A DNA stretch of 64,000 bases from Lutjanus erythropterus (GCA_020091685.1 CM034600.1:34717683-34781682); one strand, 5' to 3'; shown: positions 44,950 through 57,005, counted from the first letter of the stretch. Notes: generated by a model from the sequence alone, not told the origin. Made by a program: numbers and translations.

Positions 44950-45130
44950 TGTCATCATGGCGCAGAGCTCAGCAAGGTGACAGCTGAGTGGGAAGAAGCT
45001 GCTCCTGCGCCGGCTGGTCCTGGAGTTTCCTGTAGTGCTTCCCAGAGGGGAGGAGGGCAAACAGTCTGGCCGGGGTGAGAGGTGTCAATGACAGTCCTGC
45101 GTGCCCTCTGCAGACACCACTTGTGCTGGA
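44950..45130 (-). pseudogene. LINE ORF2 C-terminal fragment, minus strand
   Basis: Minus-strand translation includes GHAGLSLTPLTPARLFALLPSGKHYRKL, given here only by its key parts PARLFALLPSGKHYRKL and EQLLPTQ. This fits the LF.LLPSGRRYR signature of fish L2/Rex-type reverse transcriptase ends, also seen at 47,104-47,560. The remainder is lost. Confidence 0.6.
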
Positions 45131-45240
45131 CAGCCTCAATTTCAAGTCAAGCTCAAGTTCAACTTTATTGTCATGTGTATGAGAGATATAATTAAATTCC
45201 TGTCCTCTGGCTCGCACTGCCTTAAAGCCCCTGGAAACTC
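45131..45240 (+). repeat. Retroelement tail fragment (CAACTTTATTGTCATG)
   Basis: TCAAGTTCAACTTTATTGTC and the following bases resemble a fish retroelement end in which AACTTTATTGTCAT is conserved. It directly abuts the LINE fragment. Confidence 0.45.
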
Positions 45241-45479
45241 AGATCCACAAAAGCCTTCTAACCTTGTAATTTAGGGTCTCTTGTATTTAACAGTAAGCAT
45301 CTAAAAAGTATTAGAAATCGGTTTTAATCTAATTTCAAAATATTGTCATTTACAGACCCTCTCCAGTGAAAAGAATTTTTTAACCTTGTTAACATGTCCA
45401 TGTGGTGTTTTTCTGTGTCTTACAAAATGTATCAGGAGCAAAGTAGGCAGTAAACACCTTGTCTGAGCATTTCTTGCTT

Positions 45480-46140
45480 TGAAACTGCAGTGAATGGCTC
45501 AATTATAGTGTGTTCACACCAAACGTTTTTGCCCGAGGACCGGGGCGGAGCTGGGAGACACAGCCGACAGATAGCTTCTTAGAGCGGGGGAACTCTCAGG
45601 GATTTCGCTCTGATCAGACTCTTTTACTGGCAGGAGGAGTTCAGAGTTTATGTTTCAAACTTTTGGGGATTAAAATGTGGATTCATCTCCGCTCTCGCTT
45701 GTCGCCCAGCGAGACGCAGAGGAACAGACCTTGCTCGACTGTTTACTTTACACTAATTAGTCACTCTGTCCGTGTTGACCAGTGACCGGAGGACGGGGGT
45801 GGGGGCAGGAGGGACAAAACAGAAAGGCTTCTATGGTGAGTGCTGTCAGGCTCACACCCTAATACACAAGACACACAGCCGGTGCCTCCTGGTGCTCACT
45901 AACTGTTAGCATGTTGCTCATTAGCTTGCATCTGCCTGTGGGGTGAATAAATATACTCGCGACTAACATGAATAACTACAAATGTTTCCAAAATGATCTA
46001 GCGATCAAACTTGTGCGAGTAATACAAGGTGATTTGATGAGGAGAGTTAAAGTTGAGCCGGTGTGCAGCACTGCAGGTCCTGCAGGCTCTGCAGGCGAGC
46101 AGCGTAGGGGTGGGAGTAGGCGGGGACTGTTTGTATATTC
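45480..46140. other. CpG- and G-rich block, unassigned
   Basis: Richer in CG and in runs of G (GGACGGGGGTGGGGGCAGG near 45,791) than its surroundings. An open frame of 91 codons has no known domain. It could be a CpG island of an unannotated transcript or the interior of a transposon. Confidence 0.25.
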
Positions 46141-46514
46141 ATGAACCCTTGAATACTAAATGAAGGCAAGGTGTGAAGCTAAATGTAAGTCATTTTAACA
46201 AGAAACACATAGACACACATTATTACTTCTGGCAGAGTATTTTATATTGTTTAAAAGATGACTGGAGTTGGACTTTTAAGTTTTTGTACACGTTTGTGTA
46301 TTGGGTTTGCTTGTACTAGAGCATTTATTATGAAAATTATGCAATTCATTCCATGAACCAGAAAAAATCCATGTTAGTTGCTAAGTGGGTACAAGCTGCT
46401 GCTCTTGCTGCTCTCTGAGTCTGAGCCAAATGAAACAACGGAGAGCTGAAGCTGTTATATCATTTCATTTGACAGAAATAGTCATCTTACCTTGCAGAAA
46501 ACAACATCATCAAT

Positions 46515-47000
46515 CAAGTGTACGCCCTTAAGGTGACAGCCCTTTCTGAAGAGACCGAAGGTGCTCTCTGTGGTCTCTTCACGGCCACAATGTTAATTTT
46601 GCCTTGCAAAACACGGGAGTTGCTGGCCTATCGCGATCTTGATCCGTGGCAAGTGACATCACACATTAACACAAGGAAACCAACAGATCGAGGCAACAGC
46701 AATCTAGCAACTCCCATTTTCTGGAAGGTAAAACTGGTAAAGGTGAAAACTGTTTTAGTCCAAGGAGTTTGGTGGCGTTTAAAATAGCATAGATGGTGGA
46801 TTCATTTCCCTGTTGGAAAAGCCTGTCTGACGGCAAAGTAATGCGATGAAAATGTTCTGATTATAGCGTACACAGACTGATATTGGTCTCTTTAGGTGGA
46901 CCTTTGTTAGGTGGCTAAAATATGTTTTGGTGCCGACCCAATCTGCAGCGGGACACACACAGCAGTAGTAGCTTCTGTGTTGGAACTCCTGAGGGAGACG
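46515..47000 (-). mobile_element. Fold-back family member related to 26,662-27,130
   Basis: Holds GTGTACGCCC..GTGACAGCCCTTTCTGAA at the left and, inverted, GGAAAAGCCTGTCTGACGGC with ATAGCGTACACAGACTGATATTG at the right. These match the GTGTACGC / CTGTCAGACAGCCC region of 26,862-26,925. Confidence 0.55.
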
Positions 47001-47103
47001 TCAGTCAAATGTGATTTGTCACACAGTTCAGAGAAATGGTCTGAATAGAAAAATGTTTTTTTAATAGTTATGAATGTGCATTTTCACTCAGATGTTTGTG
47101 AAT

Positions 47104-47560
47104 GCTTAATGAGAAACTAAATTTTGGTATTGTATATGTATTTTACTAGTACTACTATGTACACAAAGAGTGTTGTATAAGCTGTTAAGAAACCTGTCTG
47201 TCTGTGGAAATAAACTGTTACTTTGGTGATGTGTGATTTGATGCTCCAGTAATGTTTTTTTTTTTTTAGATGGAAGGAGCAAGAAAAGAACTTGAGCGGG
47301 GAGTGTGGTGTCTTTAATGATGTTCTGGGCGAGTTGTGTAAATGTTGTGAAGTTGTGGTAGTTCCATGCCAATGATTTTTTTTTAAGTCCTTTGGAGCGG
47401 TCAGGTTGCCAAACCACACAGTGATACAGCCTGTCAAGTCACTCTCGATGGTACTGTGATAAAAGTTCACAAGAGTTTTTGGTACTCGCACCAAAACTCT
47501 TGAGTGCCTCAGAAAATACGGTCTCTGCTGTGACTACTCGAGGGTGCAGTTGGTGTTCAG
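47104..47560 (-). pseudogene. LINE ORF2 C-terminal fragment with frameshift, minus strand
   Basis: Minus-strand frames encode KTLVNFYHSTIESDLTGCIT then VWFGN, and in the next frame LFLLLPS and FPQTDRFLNSLYNTL. These are the last conserved blocks of fish L2/Rex-type reverse transcriptase (L..FY...IESILT..ITVWFGN ... LF.LLPSG.RYR ... P.AI.LLN). The switch of frame midway shows a frameshift. The upstream part of the enzyme is missing. Confidence 0.8.
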
Positions 47561-47570
47561 AGACGATGGT

Positions 47571-48988
47571 GTGGGGAGTGGAGTACTGTCGATGTATTGG
47601 CGAGTTTCCACCACCCTTTACAGTGCTTTTTGGGGCAGTACATTTGTTTTTTTTTTCTTCATTCTGGGAGTAAGTATGTTTGCCATCTTACTGGGAGTCT
47701 AATGGTAAGCTAATATCAGTTCATTATCTCTGCGTTCAGTGGATTTACTGGTCCAGGGCAAACCTACAAATTATGTTTATTCACTACTAATTTGCAACAG
47801 CACAAGCACTACTGCCCTGATTACGTTTTCTATGAGTATTATGATAAAATATTGATTTAAAGGGAAAATATATAGCAATTGTACATGCAATTCCCTAGAG
47901 TCAGGAAAACCTCTGCAGGCTGCAGGAGCTCTGCAGGAGGGCAGGATATTGTAATTTGATAATAACAAGCAATAACGAGTCCTCCACTGTAAGATGATCA
48001 GCTGTTTATAACATAACAGCCTATTATCCTGAAAACTAAAGCCCACTGCTCCGGCTGCTTCGAAGACCTTTATGCTTGCAGATTTTTATGGAACTTTTGC
48101 CCAGTGATGCCGAAAATAAACTGCCTACCCCAGCTTTAATTTAGATCGGTTTTCAATTTGACATTAGAGGGTGTTTCTCTGTTAATCAATGTCAGGAAAG
48201 CCATATATATGCAGTATAGATAGAGAGATGGCTAGATGGATAGAGAGAGAGAGATAGAAAACCAGGCTTTTACAAGGTTAGCGTCACCGAAAATGAAATG
48301 CATCTCGCCTGCAGACACACATCTCTCTGGCTCGTCTGCCAGCAGTCTCAGCCATCCGATGAACTCTCTCCTGTGGGGATGGATTTAGCTGGATTTTTAA
48401 TTATCCAACTCTGATTTCTAAATTAGTTTTTTTATGCCAAAACTAATAATAACAATAGACAGTGATGGATCTTGGGAGACTTGGATATGCTTATGAGGAG
48501 ACAGATTGTTCTCTATCCAGGCCATCAGAGATTACCACCCCCAGCAGTTTGAAGGCTATGAGCAAATAAAAACACTTGTAAGACAATTAAATGACACAAT
48601 CACACCAAGTTCTTAATCATTATTCTTGAGAGCATGGGCATAAAGATCACATCCATTCATGTCTCATTGATAAACTCTTTGCTCATTAGTTAAAATATTT
48701 CTGCATTTTGAAGCACTCGGCTTGATGTTTTCTGCCATGCTCTAATTGTTGAATGAAAATTAGAAGAAAAAAATGTTTTTTTTGTAGCAACAAGGCTGTT
48801 TACTCACACAAGCGCCAATATGCTGACATGATACAGCAAAATAAATATGATGATTTTTGGAAACGTAACAGTGGAGCCTGCAAGTGAAGCAATCCTGAAT
48901 GCTGGAGACAGTGCCTTCAAATCACAGCAATAAGTCTTCCTCTCCAACTGGGTGAGAGCCCACCCATCCGTCCACCCACACAGACTGT
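47571..48988. other. Unassigned sequence
   Basis: A GATA/GAGA-rich tract lies at 48,216-48,257. No gene found. Confidence 0.35.
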
Positions 48989-49006
48989 CACACACACACA
49001 CATACA

Positions 49007-49050
<44 letters not shown>
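48989..49050 (-). repeat. (CA)n microsatellite
   Basis: About 30 CA units interrupted by two ATA changes. Val/Cys repeat open frames on the minus strand are translations of this tract. Confidence 0.95.
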
Positions 49051-49053
<3 letters not shown>

Positions 49054-49857
49054 TTCTAGACAAACCTTCATCCTTCATTTGCTGGCACTGTCGCTGTCTG
49101 TGTCCCACCGTACAGCTGAGCCACCACACCAATATCACTAAATTTGACCGAACTACACCTCAAGGCTGCCTCCGCTGGCGCTTTGAGGTGAAAACACATG
49201 ATTATTACCCAAAGGCAAACGTACTGTATCCCAGCAGCTTGGGCACTGGCTACAGAGCACAGACAGATGGATATTTACTAATTCTGTGTGCTGCATAGTG
49301 ACTGAGCAGTCTGCTTTGGATCTCGTGGCATGTACCATCTCCGGGTTTGGCAGCGGCGTCCTCGCAGAGACCCTCTGAATAAGCACATCCTCCTGCTCCC
49401 TTCTCGGGAGACTTAATTGTTGCTGGACATTGTTTGTGATTCCTGCCAAGTTGCCAGAAAGTTTCCCTCTCTTGCAGCTTTTTTTGTAACCCTCACACAG
49501 CAGGGTCCCCTTGCTGTTATTCTCAGCCCATCATCAGATTCATGACTATGGAAAAAGCTGATGAGACCAAAATAACCACCATCTGAGGGGCGTCATCAGT
49601 CACATTACCTCCTCAGGGTCAAACAAAAAACCACAATGTCCTGACCAGGCTTGCATTTTAAATTTACTCTGATATTCTGCATGTTTCACTGATGTTTCAT
49701 GCAGTTCAAACACTAGCAAAACTTTGCTGAAATATGTAATGAAATGTCTTTTATTTCATATCTTGCTGTTCTTGAGGGTTTTAGTGAGGATTAGAAAATA
49801 CTCAAGACTGTTTTGCTGAGATGAAAAAAAATATCCAATATTAATTTTAGATTAAAA
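49051..49857. other. Unassigned sequence
   Basis: No gene or copied repeat recognised. Confidence 0.35.
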
Positions 49858-50060
49858 AAATTAAAGCCTTTAATGATTTCATAAGAACAACATAATTAAA
49901 ATATAATCTCAAAGGTTCATCATGTCACTAAAACATTCTTGTGAAAAAGCCTCAAATTTACATGTTGGGGTAAACAGAAATTAAAGAGGGACACCGTTAA
50001 CAAGAGCCATGCTGCAACTCTATGAGGCTGTACTTAAGCTGTGCTTTGAGCTAAAATGCT
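49858..50060 (+). repeat. Dispersed repeat, copy pairing with 51,268-51,640
   Basis: AAAGCCTTTAATGATTTCAT, GTCACTAAAACATTC and AAAAAGCCTCAAATTTACATG match 51,270-51,600 in order and orientation, but here the two halves are adjacent. The end (50,020-50,060) has GGCTGTACTTAAGCTGTGCT, a landmark of an abundant fish repeat. Confidence 0.65.
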
Positions 50061-50319
50061 AATGTCAGCATTCATGTTGTGTTCAAATAATTGGAAAAAT
50101 TAGTTCCCAACTGGGGAAATTTACATGAACGTCCCATCGAGTCAGAACAAGAAAGTCTGTAAGAATTTTGGTTCATGATTCGCTGAATTGTTGTCTGTTG
50201 ATGTCATATACATAGAAACATGGTGGACAAAATTTCTGGTTAATAACTTTTTTATTAATTCACATCATGCATATCATTTTTTTGCTTACATGTATTAGAT
50301 TGCAACTCTTAGTTGCTGT

Positions 50320-51200
50320 CCATGAGAAGTTTCCAAGATTATCTTTTAATGTTTTTATCTTCAGACCAAAATATCCAGACCAAATCCATCTTATAGTTGT
50401 TGAGACATTTCAGTCTTGACAAGAGGGGTGGACTGACCAATAGATCCCCACCAGGCAACATATGGTGAAGCACCCACTGCAATGCCACCACAACTGTCAG
50501 ATGCAGACAGCGGAGATTTGCAAAGGTCTGCCAACATTATTATTACAACCTAATACATTATCCCGAGCTGAAACAAGATTCCAAACTGAATAAGTTGTCG
50601 ATCACTTGTGGCCCCTAGTGGCCAGTTAAGAAGAGTGAGAAGTCAGCCGTCAATAGTCGTATAAAACAGAGCAATAAAAAAAAAGAAGACAAAAAAAATT
50701 CTGCCTTGCAGTTGTATTTTGGATATAAATGTCACAGTCTGCAGTCTGCTCCCCTGCTCGTTTTGCTTGCTGTTTAAGTTCCTGTTTGGCTGTGGTGAAA
50801 ATAAAGGTTATTACAAACCATCTGACTGTTCCCGTGTGCTGCTAGTGGGTCTCACCTGTACCCGTTACAATAAAATGTCATCACCTTATCATTTTATTTG
50901 AGTTATATGGTTATGGATGACTGAATAAAGTTTGAAGAACTTCCCTCCAAGTCTTCCTGAGATATCGCCTTTATGAAAACAGGATGGACATGAGGTCACA
51001 CTTACCATCAAATTCTAATCAGTTCATTTTTGAGTGCGAGTGGTAATTTTTGTAAAGTAAAGTTTGGTAAAGTTTGAAAAAATTCTCTCAAAGCATTCAC
51101 AAAAATCGGATGACCTGAAAACACAATGCCTCTGGTCTCACAGAGGTCCTTCAGCATACAGCCATGAATGTGCCCAAAAAAATCTCGTCCAGTAGTATTT
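50320..51200 (+). repeat. Dispersed repeat, copy 2 (pairs with 37,950-38,880)
   Basis: Begins with AGTTGTTGAGACATTTCAGT and GGGGTGGACTGACCAATAG, landmarks of a repeat very common in perch-like fish. It continues through GGTGAAGCACCCACTGCAATG and CAGAGGTCCTTCAGCATACA, which pair with the copy at 37,950-38,880. Confidence 0.65.
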
Positions 51201-51267
51201 GAGACAAGCATTTGTGCACACACTGAACCGATCGCATCTACTGGCTTCCCCTGGCAGGGATACTAAA

Positions 51268-51640
51268 ACTAAAGCCTTTAATCATGTAGTAAGAGCAACA
51301 TAATACAACTCTTAAAAGGACTTCAGTGTTTTAAAGGCTTTGGATTCATCAGTCTCACACAAACAAACTGAGGCAGCACTAGATCAGCAACTCCCGAGTT
51401 CTGTGAGGTAAAATTACTGTCGTTGCCAAAGCAGTCTGGTGGCATCGGAGAGAGTCGTACTTGGCTTATATAACAGCGATATCCCTTTGGAAAAAGGCTG
51501 TCTGACAGCAAGTGAAAGTGGTGATCCAAACTACCCCCTTCAGGTTTATCATATCACTAAAACATTTTTGTGAAAAGGCCTCAAATATCCACGTTGGAGT
51601 CAACAAATTTAAGAGGCACACCATTACAAACTAATTCAGT
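51268..51640 (+). repeat. Dispersed repeat with an extra 230-bp middle
   Basis: The outer parts match 49,858-50,010. The middle (51,380-51,545), with GCAACTCCCGAGTTCTGTGAGG and AAAAAGGCTGTCTGACAGC, matches 46,700-46,850, so two repeat families meet in one unit here. Confidence 0.65.
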
Positions 51641-53224
51641 GGGATAAAAGAACTAAGCCAAAGCTCCTGAATGAATTTCAGCTGTTTGAACAGATCTTGA
51701 TCAGTGTTTCAGTTATAAAAACCAGAATGGAAATACATGAAGAGTGATTGTGGCACAGAATGAAACCGACACACACTTTTATCTAGCCTCATAAATATCT
51801 CTGTGGAGAGACACAGGGAAATGAACTCTCAACAGTACAGTAAATAACAGTGTTCAGTGTCATACCAGACCTGCACACACACAGCTCCGCTCTCAAGGAA
51901 GACAGACCTTGAGGAGTCTCTATTGTCAGTTTCCACCCTGGTTATGTTGTTATATTACACTGCATTCCTATACTAACACTGTTCTTTTGTTGCTCAAATT
52001 AAGATATCCCGCAAAAACACAATTAAAATGATGTCTGAATGTTAGATGCACAGTGTTAAATGCAAAATAAGTATTTAGTCCCACACATGCAGAACCTAAA
52101 AGCTTCTTTTGTTATCTATTCAGCACTCGTGTCACCACGTAATACTGCAGATTTGTCAGTGAAAGCCAAGCCACTACCCTTCACAATGAAGCAATCCAAG
52201 TGGTACTGACATTATGTTTTGTATTGTATAAGTCAGGTCCCACTTGGGTTCCCGATTATAATAATAATGATCTGATGATGTGTTATTGGTCCCGATGGGG
52301 AGGTTCTCTTTCCGTCTGCCTGATCGACGGGGAGATGCTAGTTTAGGATGCAGTGTGTTGCTGAAGGACACTTCAGCAGGGCGGATGATTGCTTATAATG
52401 GAGTCTGAACTCAGATCGTCAAGATGATACAGCTCCCTATACTTGCTAAGCTAACCTGCTGATCTTGATGTGGCGTGTAGATAGAGAAAAGAGGACATTT
52501 TCATACTGCTCTCTGAACTGTGAGAGATGATGTGCGGTGGCCCATTAAGTTTACTTCTTGATTAAACACAGAATCTGTTTACTCGCACTTTTAATTCAGC
52601 GCATGCCGTGCAAAGAGCCAGGTTGTTCTCACCCTAAGCAGGTGATGAAATGACACAAGAAACTTCTTTAACAAATAACAAATGGATATAAACCTATTTT
52701 AAGAGTCACCCAGGCGATGCCTTAGAATAGTCAACCCAAGGGTGTTTTAGATTGAGATGCTGTCATGAATGGAGGGAGGTATTCATGTGGGAATGCTGCA
52801 GGCACGATGAATAAACCCTCCTAGTCAAGGGATTTAATTGTTGTGACATGCCCGCTACACATCTAAATAAAGGTTTGCAGAAACGGCCAAGAAATAAGGC
52901 GGTTGGTCTGGATAATTATTCACATTCTCATTAACATTTAGCAAAAAAAGAGGAAAAAAACATGATGTCTCATTAAGCTGGAATTATTAAAACTGATGGC
53001 CACAACATAAACCTCTCATTTTATGAAATTATCAAAGAGACTGCTATGTTTTTATGTTGAGGAATATTGGAGATGATCTTTTTAAAAACCCCATAAAAAC
53101 GTAATCTGAAAGTGAGGATTTTTTGGATGCTGGTCCTACAACTGAATCTACCTTAGAGGTGTAAGAAAATATCACAACACTTAAGTTATTATGTTTTGTG
53201 ATACTGTAGTGATTCTCAAAGCAC
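51641..53224. other. Unassigned sequence with one retroelement tail fragment
   Basis: Around 52,250-52,340 ATTGGTCCCGATGGGGAGGT resembles a retroelement tail of the type seen at 37,790. Otherwise nothing recognised. Confidence 0.35.
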
Positions 53225-53465
53225 ACGCCAAGATTTTTTCATTGGAAAAAATGCTAGGTGACGTAGTATGAAGTGCGAGAAAGCTGAATGGAGGGGGTGG
53301 AGTGGTTGAAGGGTCAAACTAACATAGGACTTTCGCCCACAAGGCTGGGGTTCATGTTCTGAGAAACCTTGATCCTTGCCTCACCTGACTGATGTAACGT
53401 AATTTAATTCAAACCATGATCTTTTTCTAAAGCTAACCACGTTACCATGACAGTGAAAAGGTATT
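53225..53465 (+). repeat. SINE-like dispersed repeat, copy D
   Basis: TAGGTGACGTAGTATGAAGTG, GGTCAAACTAACATAGGACTT, GCCCACAAGGCTGGGGTTCATG and CAAACCATGATCTTTTTCTAA follow the family order. The GGGGTTCATGTTC segment is a decayed B-box-like stretch. Confidence 0.6.
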
Positions 53466-55450
53466 GGGAAGGATTGGCATCTCGACTGCATGCAAAATTG
53501 GACTGCATGCAATTTTCAGAATACAAAGTTGTGTCATTTGTACGCAGAACGAAGAGATCGGGTTGGAATCCCTTATTTTACTTACAACTTGTGTGAATGT
53601 TCCTGTGTTACAGCCTGATTTTCAGGCCGAGTTAGAAACCACTGGAGGTAATGAAAACCTTGGGAAGCAGATGTTGTTGACTGAACACTGATGGACACAC
53701 GTGATGGTTGTTGATTTACCATCAAGATAAAAGGCCCCAAGCAGAAAAATTATGGAAGTCCAATTCATTCAACTTCACTGGAGACCAGTCTGATTATTAT
53801 GATCATATGTATTTAAAATGCATTTAAAAAAAAAAATAACTTGAATAGTAGCCCATTTAAATATGAAGCGCTGAGCACAGATCTTGTAAATTGCACCTCA
53901 GTTTTTGATGTAGAGCCAGGTTGGAAAAAGTTCCTTATTTAAAGGGTTAGATTGTTAAGAGAGATAAAGCAACTTTATTACAGACCGATCCTGAAGTGAA
54001 GCATTAAAATGAATTCTTAAATAGCTGAGGTGAGCTTTTTGAGAAGGTCAATGATATCAGTAATATATGGCTACCCACTCATAGTTGAGGATGCAGATCG
54101 TCAGTCGGAGACCTCTCAGTCGAGTGAGATTCTTCCAGTCGAGCATTTGTTTTTCTGTTTTTTTCCTTTAGTCAGTCAGTGTGCGTTACAGTTTTAGGAT
54201 ACCTCATCAGGATACCTGTCAGGATATCCTCATTTGAATGAGGAATTATAAATAAGGGGATTTATAATTCTGTTTTTATATTTGCTAGCACACTTATTAA
54301 AAAGAAAATCCAGCTGACAACATGCGCTGGTGGTTAATTGGTGAGGGAAGGTGAAATGAGTGGTTGGTAAACAAGTTTCTGGTCTTGTTTTTTGGCTGTG
54401 TCATTGTGCACAAAGCAATGCAACAGCACAGCAGGCTGTAAACTTAATAAACTTAGTTTTGTAGTTTGTGGTGATTTACAGTAGAGACTAAGTGTGATGG
54501 AAGCAGAGAAAAGTGAGAGGAGCGCAGGTGACGCGCTGCAGCAACCACCTCACCGGAGCGCACCAGAGTGTGAAAGGCAGGTGTCGTTTGCTTGTTTGCT
54601 TGTGCTTGTTTTTGCCACTGGCAGGTTCAGGTTGTCGTGTCTGACAGCGTTGTGGAAAGGATTGCGACAGTGAGAGTCCTTTCAGAATCTGAGATGCGTT
54701 TCGGTGTACCAGAAACAGCTGTGTTATTGCCCTTGCCAAACTCCTTCCAACATTCAAGCATTCAAACTCAACAAAAACCAAATAAAACTCACCAAAAACG
54801 TCTTGGTTCCTCTTTCCACCATTCAACAGCAAACTAAATCTTTAATTTGCAGTGTGATGGGGCGCAGAGTGTGCAGGACAGGTGCTGCCAGACAGCGGCT
54901 ACAGTGCACACGTGCACTAATTTTATACCCGGGCTACGGAAACATGCACACTTTTACTTTCTCTGACTGTGTGAAAAGCTGATGTTTTCATAGAAGATGA
55001 AGAAAGGAGTTAGAATGCAAGTCTATCTGGTAAAATATACTCAAGTAGACAGATAAAGGACTTTAGTGTGCTGCACTGAACTGAAATGAAAAATCAGAAC
55101 AGCTTTACACTGGATGGATGGATAGATTCATTGAGACATGATCACTGTAATAAGTTTCCACTGTATTACCAAAACGAACAAATAAGGTTTATTAATTTAT
55201 TGCAGTGGCACCTCCTGCATTATAGAGAACCTTTGGCACAGAATAACAGTGGTCTGTTCTGGTAATATGGTGCAATATCTGTGTTGGCAAACAATAAAAA
55301 CATTTCATATCACTTCAGTGCCAGTGGGTACACTGGCAGTTGACCAGCTGCAGAAGTGACATTGATTAGTCCCATCTACACTCGTCACTCCTTGAATTCT
55401 GCCCCTTCAGTACCTTGGCATGAATGCTACTGGTGTGTATGAAAGAGAAG
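53466..55450. other. Unassigned sequence with a possible short coding start
   Basis: At 54,497 an ATG opens a 57-codon frame beginning MEAEKSERSAGDALQQPPHR, in a patch richer in CG than its surroundings. A GT follows the AAAGGCAG at 54,573-54,580, so it could be a first exon. No domain or downstream exon was found; a hAT-type transposon origin is also possible. Confidence 0.3.
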
Positions 55451-55465
55451 CCACCAGAGGGCAGC
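55451..55465 (+). promoter_or_regulatory. CTCF-like core motif
   Basis: CCACCAGAGGGCAGC is a full match to the constrained positions of the vertebrate CTCF core and close to its strongest form. Nearby sequence is otherwise unremarkable. Confidence 0.45.
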
Positions 55466-56189
55466 AGAGAAGAGTACCGCCGACCTGATTTTCAGAATGG
55501 TAATGAATGAATGAAAATGAAAATCATGTTTACATTATATTTACCATGACCTCATTCTGTCCCTAACCTTACAAAGTCATGCCTGTCATGCTCCTCCTTA
55601 AAACCCCAAAAAAGTTAATGCCCACAACCCCCAATTTCTTTAAACATTACAACAAAGCAATAAATTAAAAGGGACCCAAGTTGAATTTTAGTGAAATAAA
55701 TGTCAGCATAATAGCACAGATGAATCAGTGTTTCAATTAAAACAAAATAAGCACACAAATAAGAATTTAATTACATTGCACATTACATTACATTGACAAA
55801 TGTACTATTTCACTTATTTGAAAAGCTGCATCCAGCCAGAGGCACGAGGCTTTGATGATTTTTCCATAAATATTTTTAAATGTATTTTCACATCCTGAGT
55901 TATGAGTTCAGTTTAGGCAGCAAAAGCATTTTTGTTTGTTAAGGCACAAGGAATGATCATAGTTCAGTTAATTGCTGTCGAAGGAGCTCTGTCTTGTTTT
56001 TCAAGTCACTGTTAAAATTTCCAGTAGATGCTGATCCTTTTCAAACCTTAACCAAATGCTGTGAATAACCAAATGCTAATTTTTTTGTACCTGCAAACTG
56101 CAGCTCTATAAATTATACTCTCAGTTGGCAGATCGGTTAGTTGGTCAGTTTGTTGGTCATTGCATTGCACTCACCAGAGCTCCTTTTAT

Positions 56190-57005
56190 AATGGTGTGCA
56201 CTAACCCCACCCCCTATACTTTAGCCAGGCCTCTTCATAGCTTATTAACTTTTTGTTTTAGGCTAACTTTTTTTTTTTTTAAATTGGTGACGGTTTGCCT
56301 CACCCCTGGTCTTGCATAGTCAGACCTCTCTTCACAGCGCTCAGCACTGGTGAAAGGTCTGGCTCCACACAGTATCATTATGCAATAAAAGAAAACAATG
56401 CTAGACCAATCACAGTCCTCTCGGCGGCACTAAGCCCAGGAGGCAGCGATGGTGCCTCTGCAAAACAGTGTTAAAGGGATGTTGTTTTGGTGGAATATTT
56501 GCACATTGGGAGGCGAGCTCAGGCAGTAAAATGACTACATCACTGCAAAAGAAAAGCTAACAGCTGCTAGCTTGTTTATGTTTGTACCATTAGCGTCCCA
56601 GATGCTAATTTGCCATTTTCAGCGTGTAGGTTGCTAACTCAGAGGTTGTTCCTGTTCCCCTGGGACTTTGAAAACACAGAAAACGGATGCCACGATGCCG
56701 ACTGAAACAAGTTGTTCAATGGGTGGCTTGTACCCAGAGAGCGCATCCAGTGAGTCACACTACCTCACCCCCTACACTTTAGCCACCCCCTATCATAATT
56801 CATGAACCATTTGTCATAGACACTTGTGGGAGGCATCACTGGACTCAGCAGAGTTTCTTTTTTATTGTTGAAGGTTTGCCTTTACTTTTGCGAGGCCCCC
56901 CTTTTATAACTCATGAACTGTTTGCTGTAGAGCCTTGCAGCGGGCGTCTTTGAAATTAGCAGAGAGTTCCTTTTTCCACTGGTGTAACTTAATCTCACTT
57001 CTTAT
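56190..57005 (+). repeat. Three imperfect repeats of a CCCCTA..TTTAGCC unit, split by another element
   Basis: Units at about 56,190-56,320, 56,755-56,885 and 56,890-57,000 share ACTTTAGCCA, CTTATTAACT/TCATGAACC-type, TTTGTCATAGACAC/TTTGCTGTAGAGCC and GAAGGTTTGCCT blocks. Between the first two, sequence from about 56,325 (AGTCAGACCTCTCTTCACAG) to 56,750 is a different fish repeat with AGGTCTGGCT and TTTTGGTGGAATATTTGCAC landmarks. Confidence 0.5.

Noticed and set aside
48804..49138. Val/Cys-rich open frames on the minus strand
   Set aside because: They are translations of the CA microsatellite.
54488..54832. 114-codon minus-strand open frame
   Set aside because: It overlaps open frames on the other strand in a CG-richer patch and has no family resemblance.
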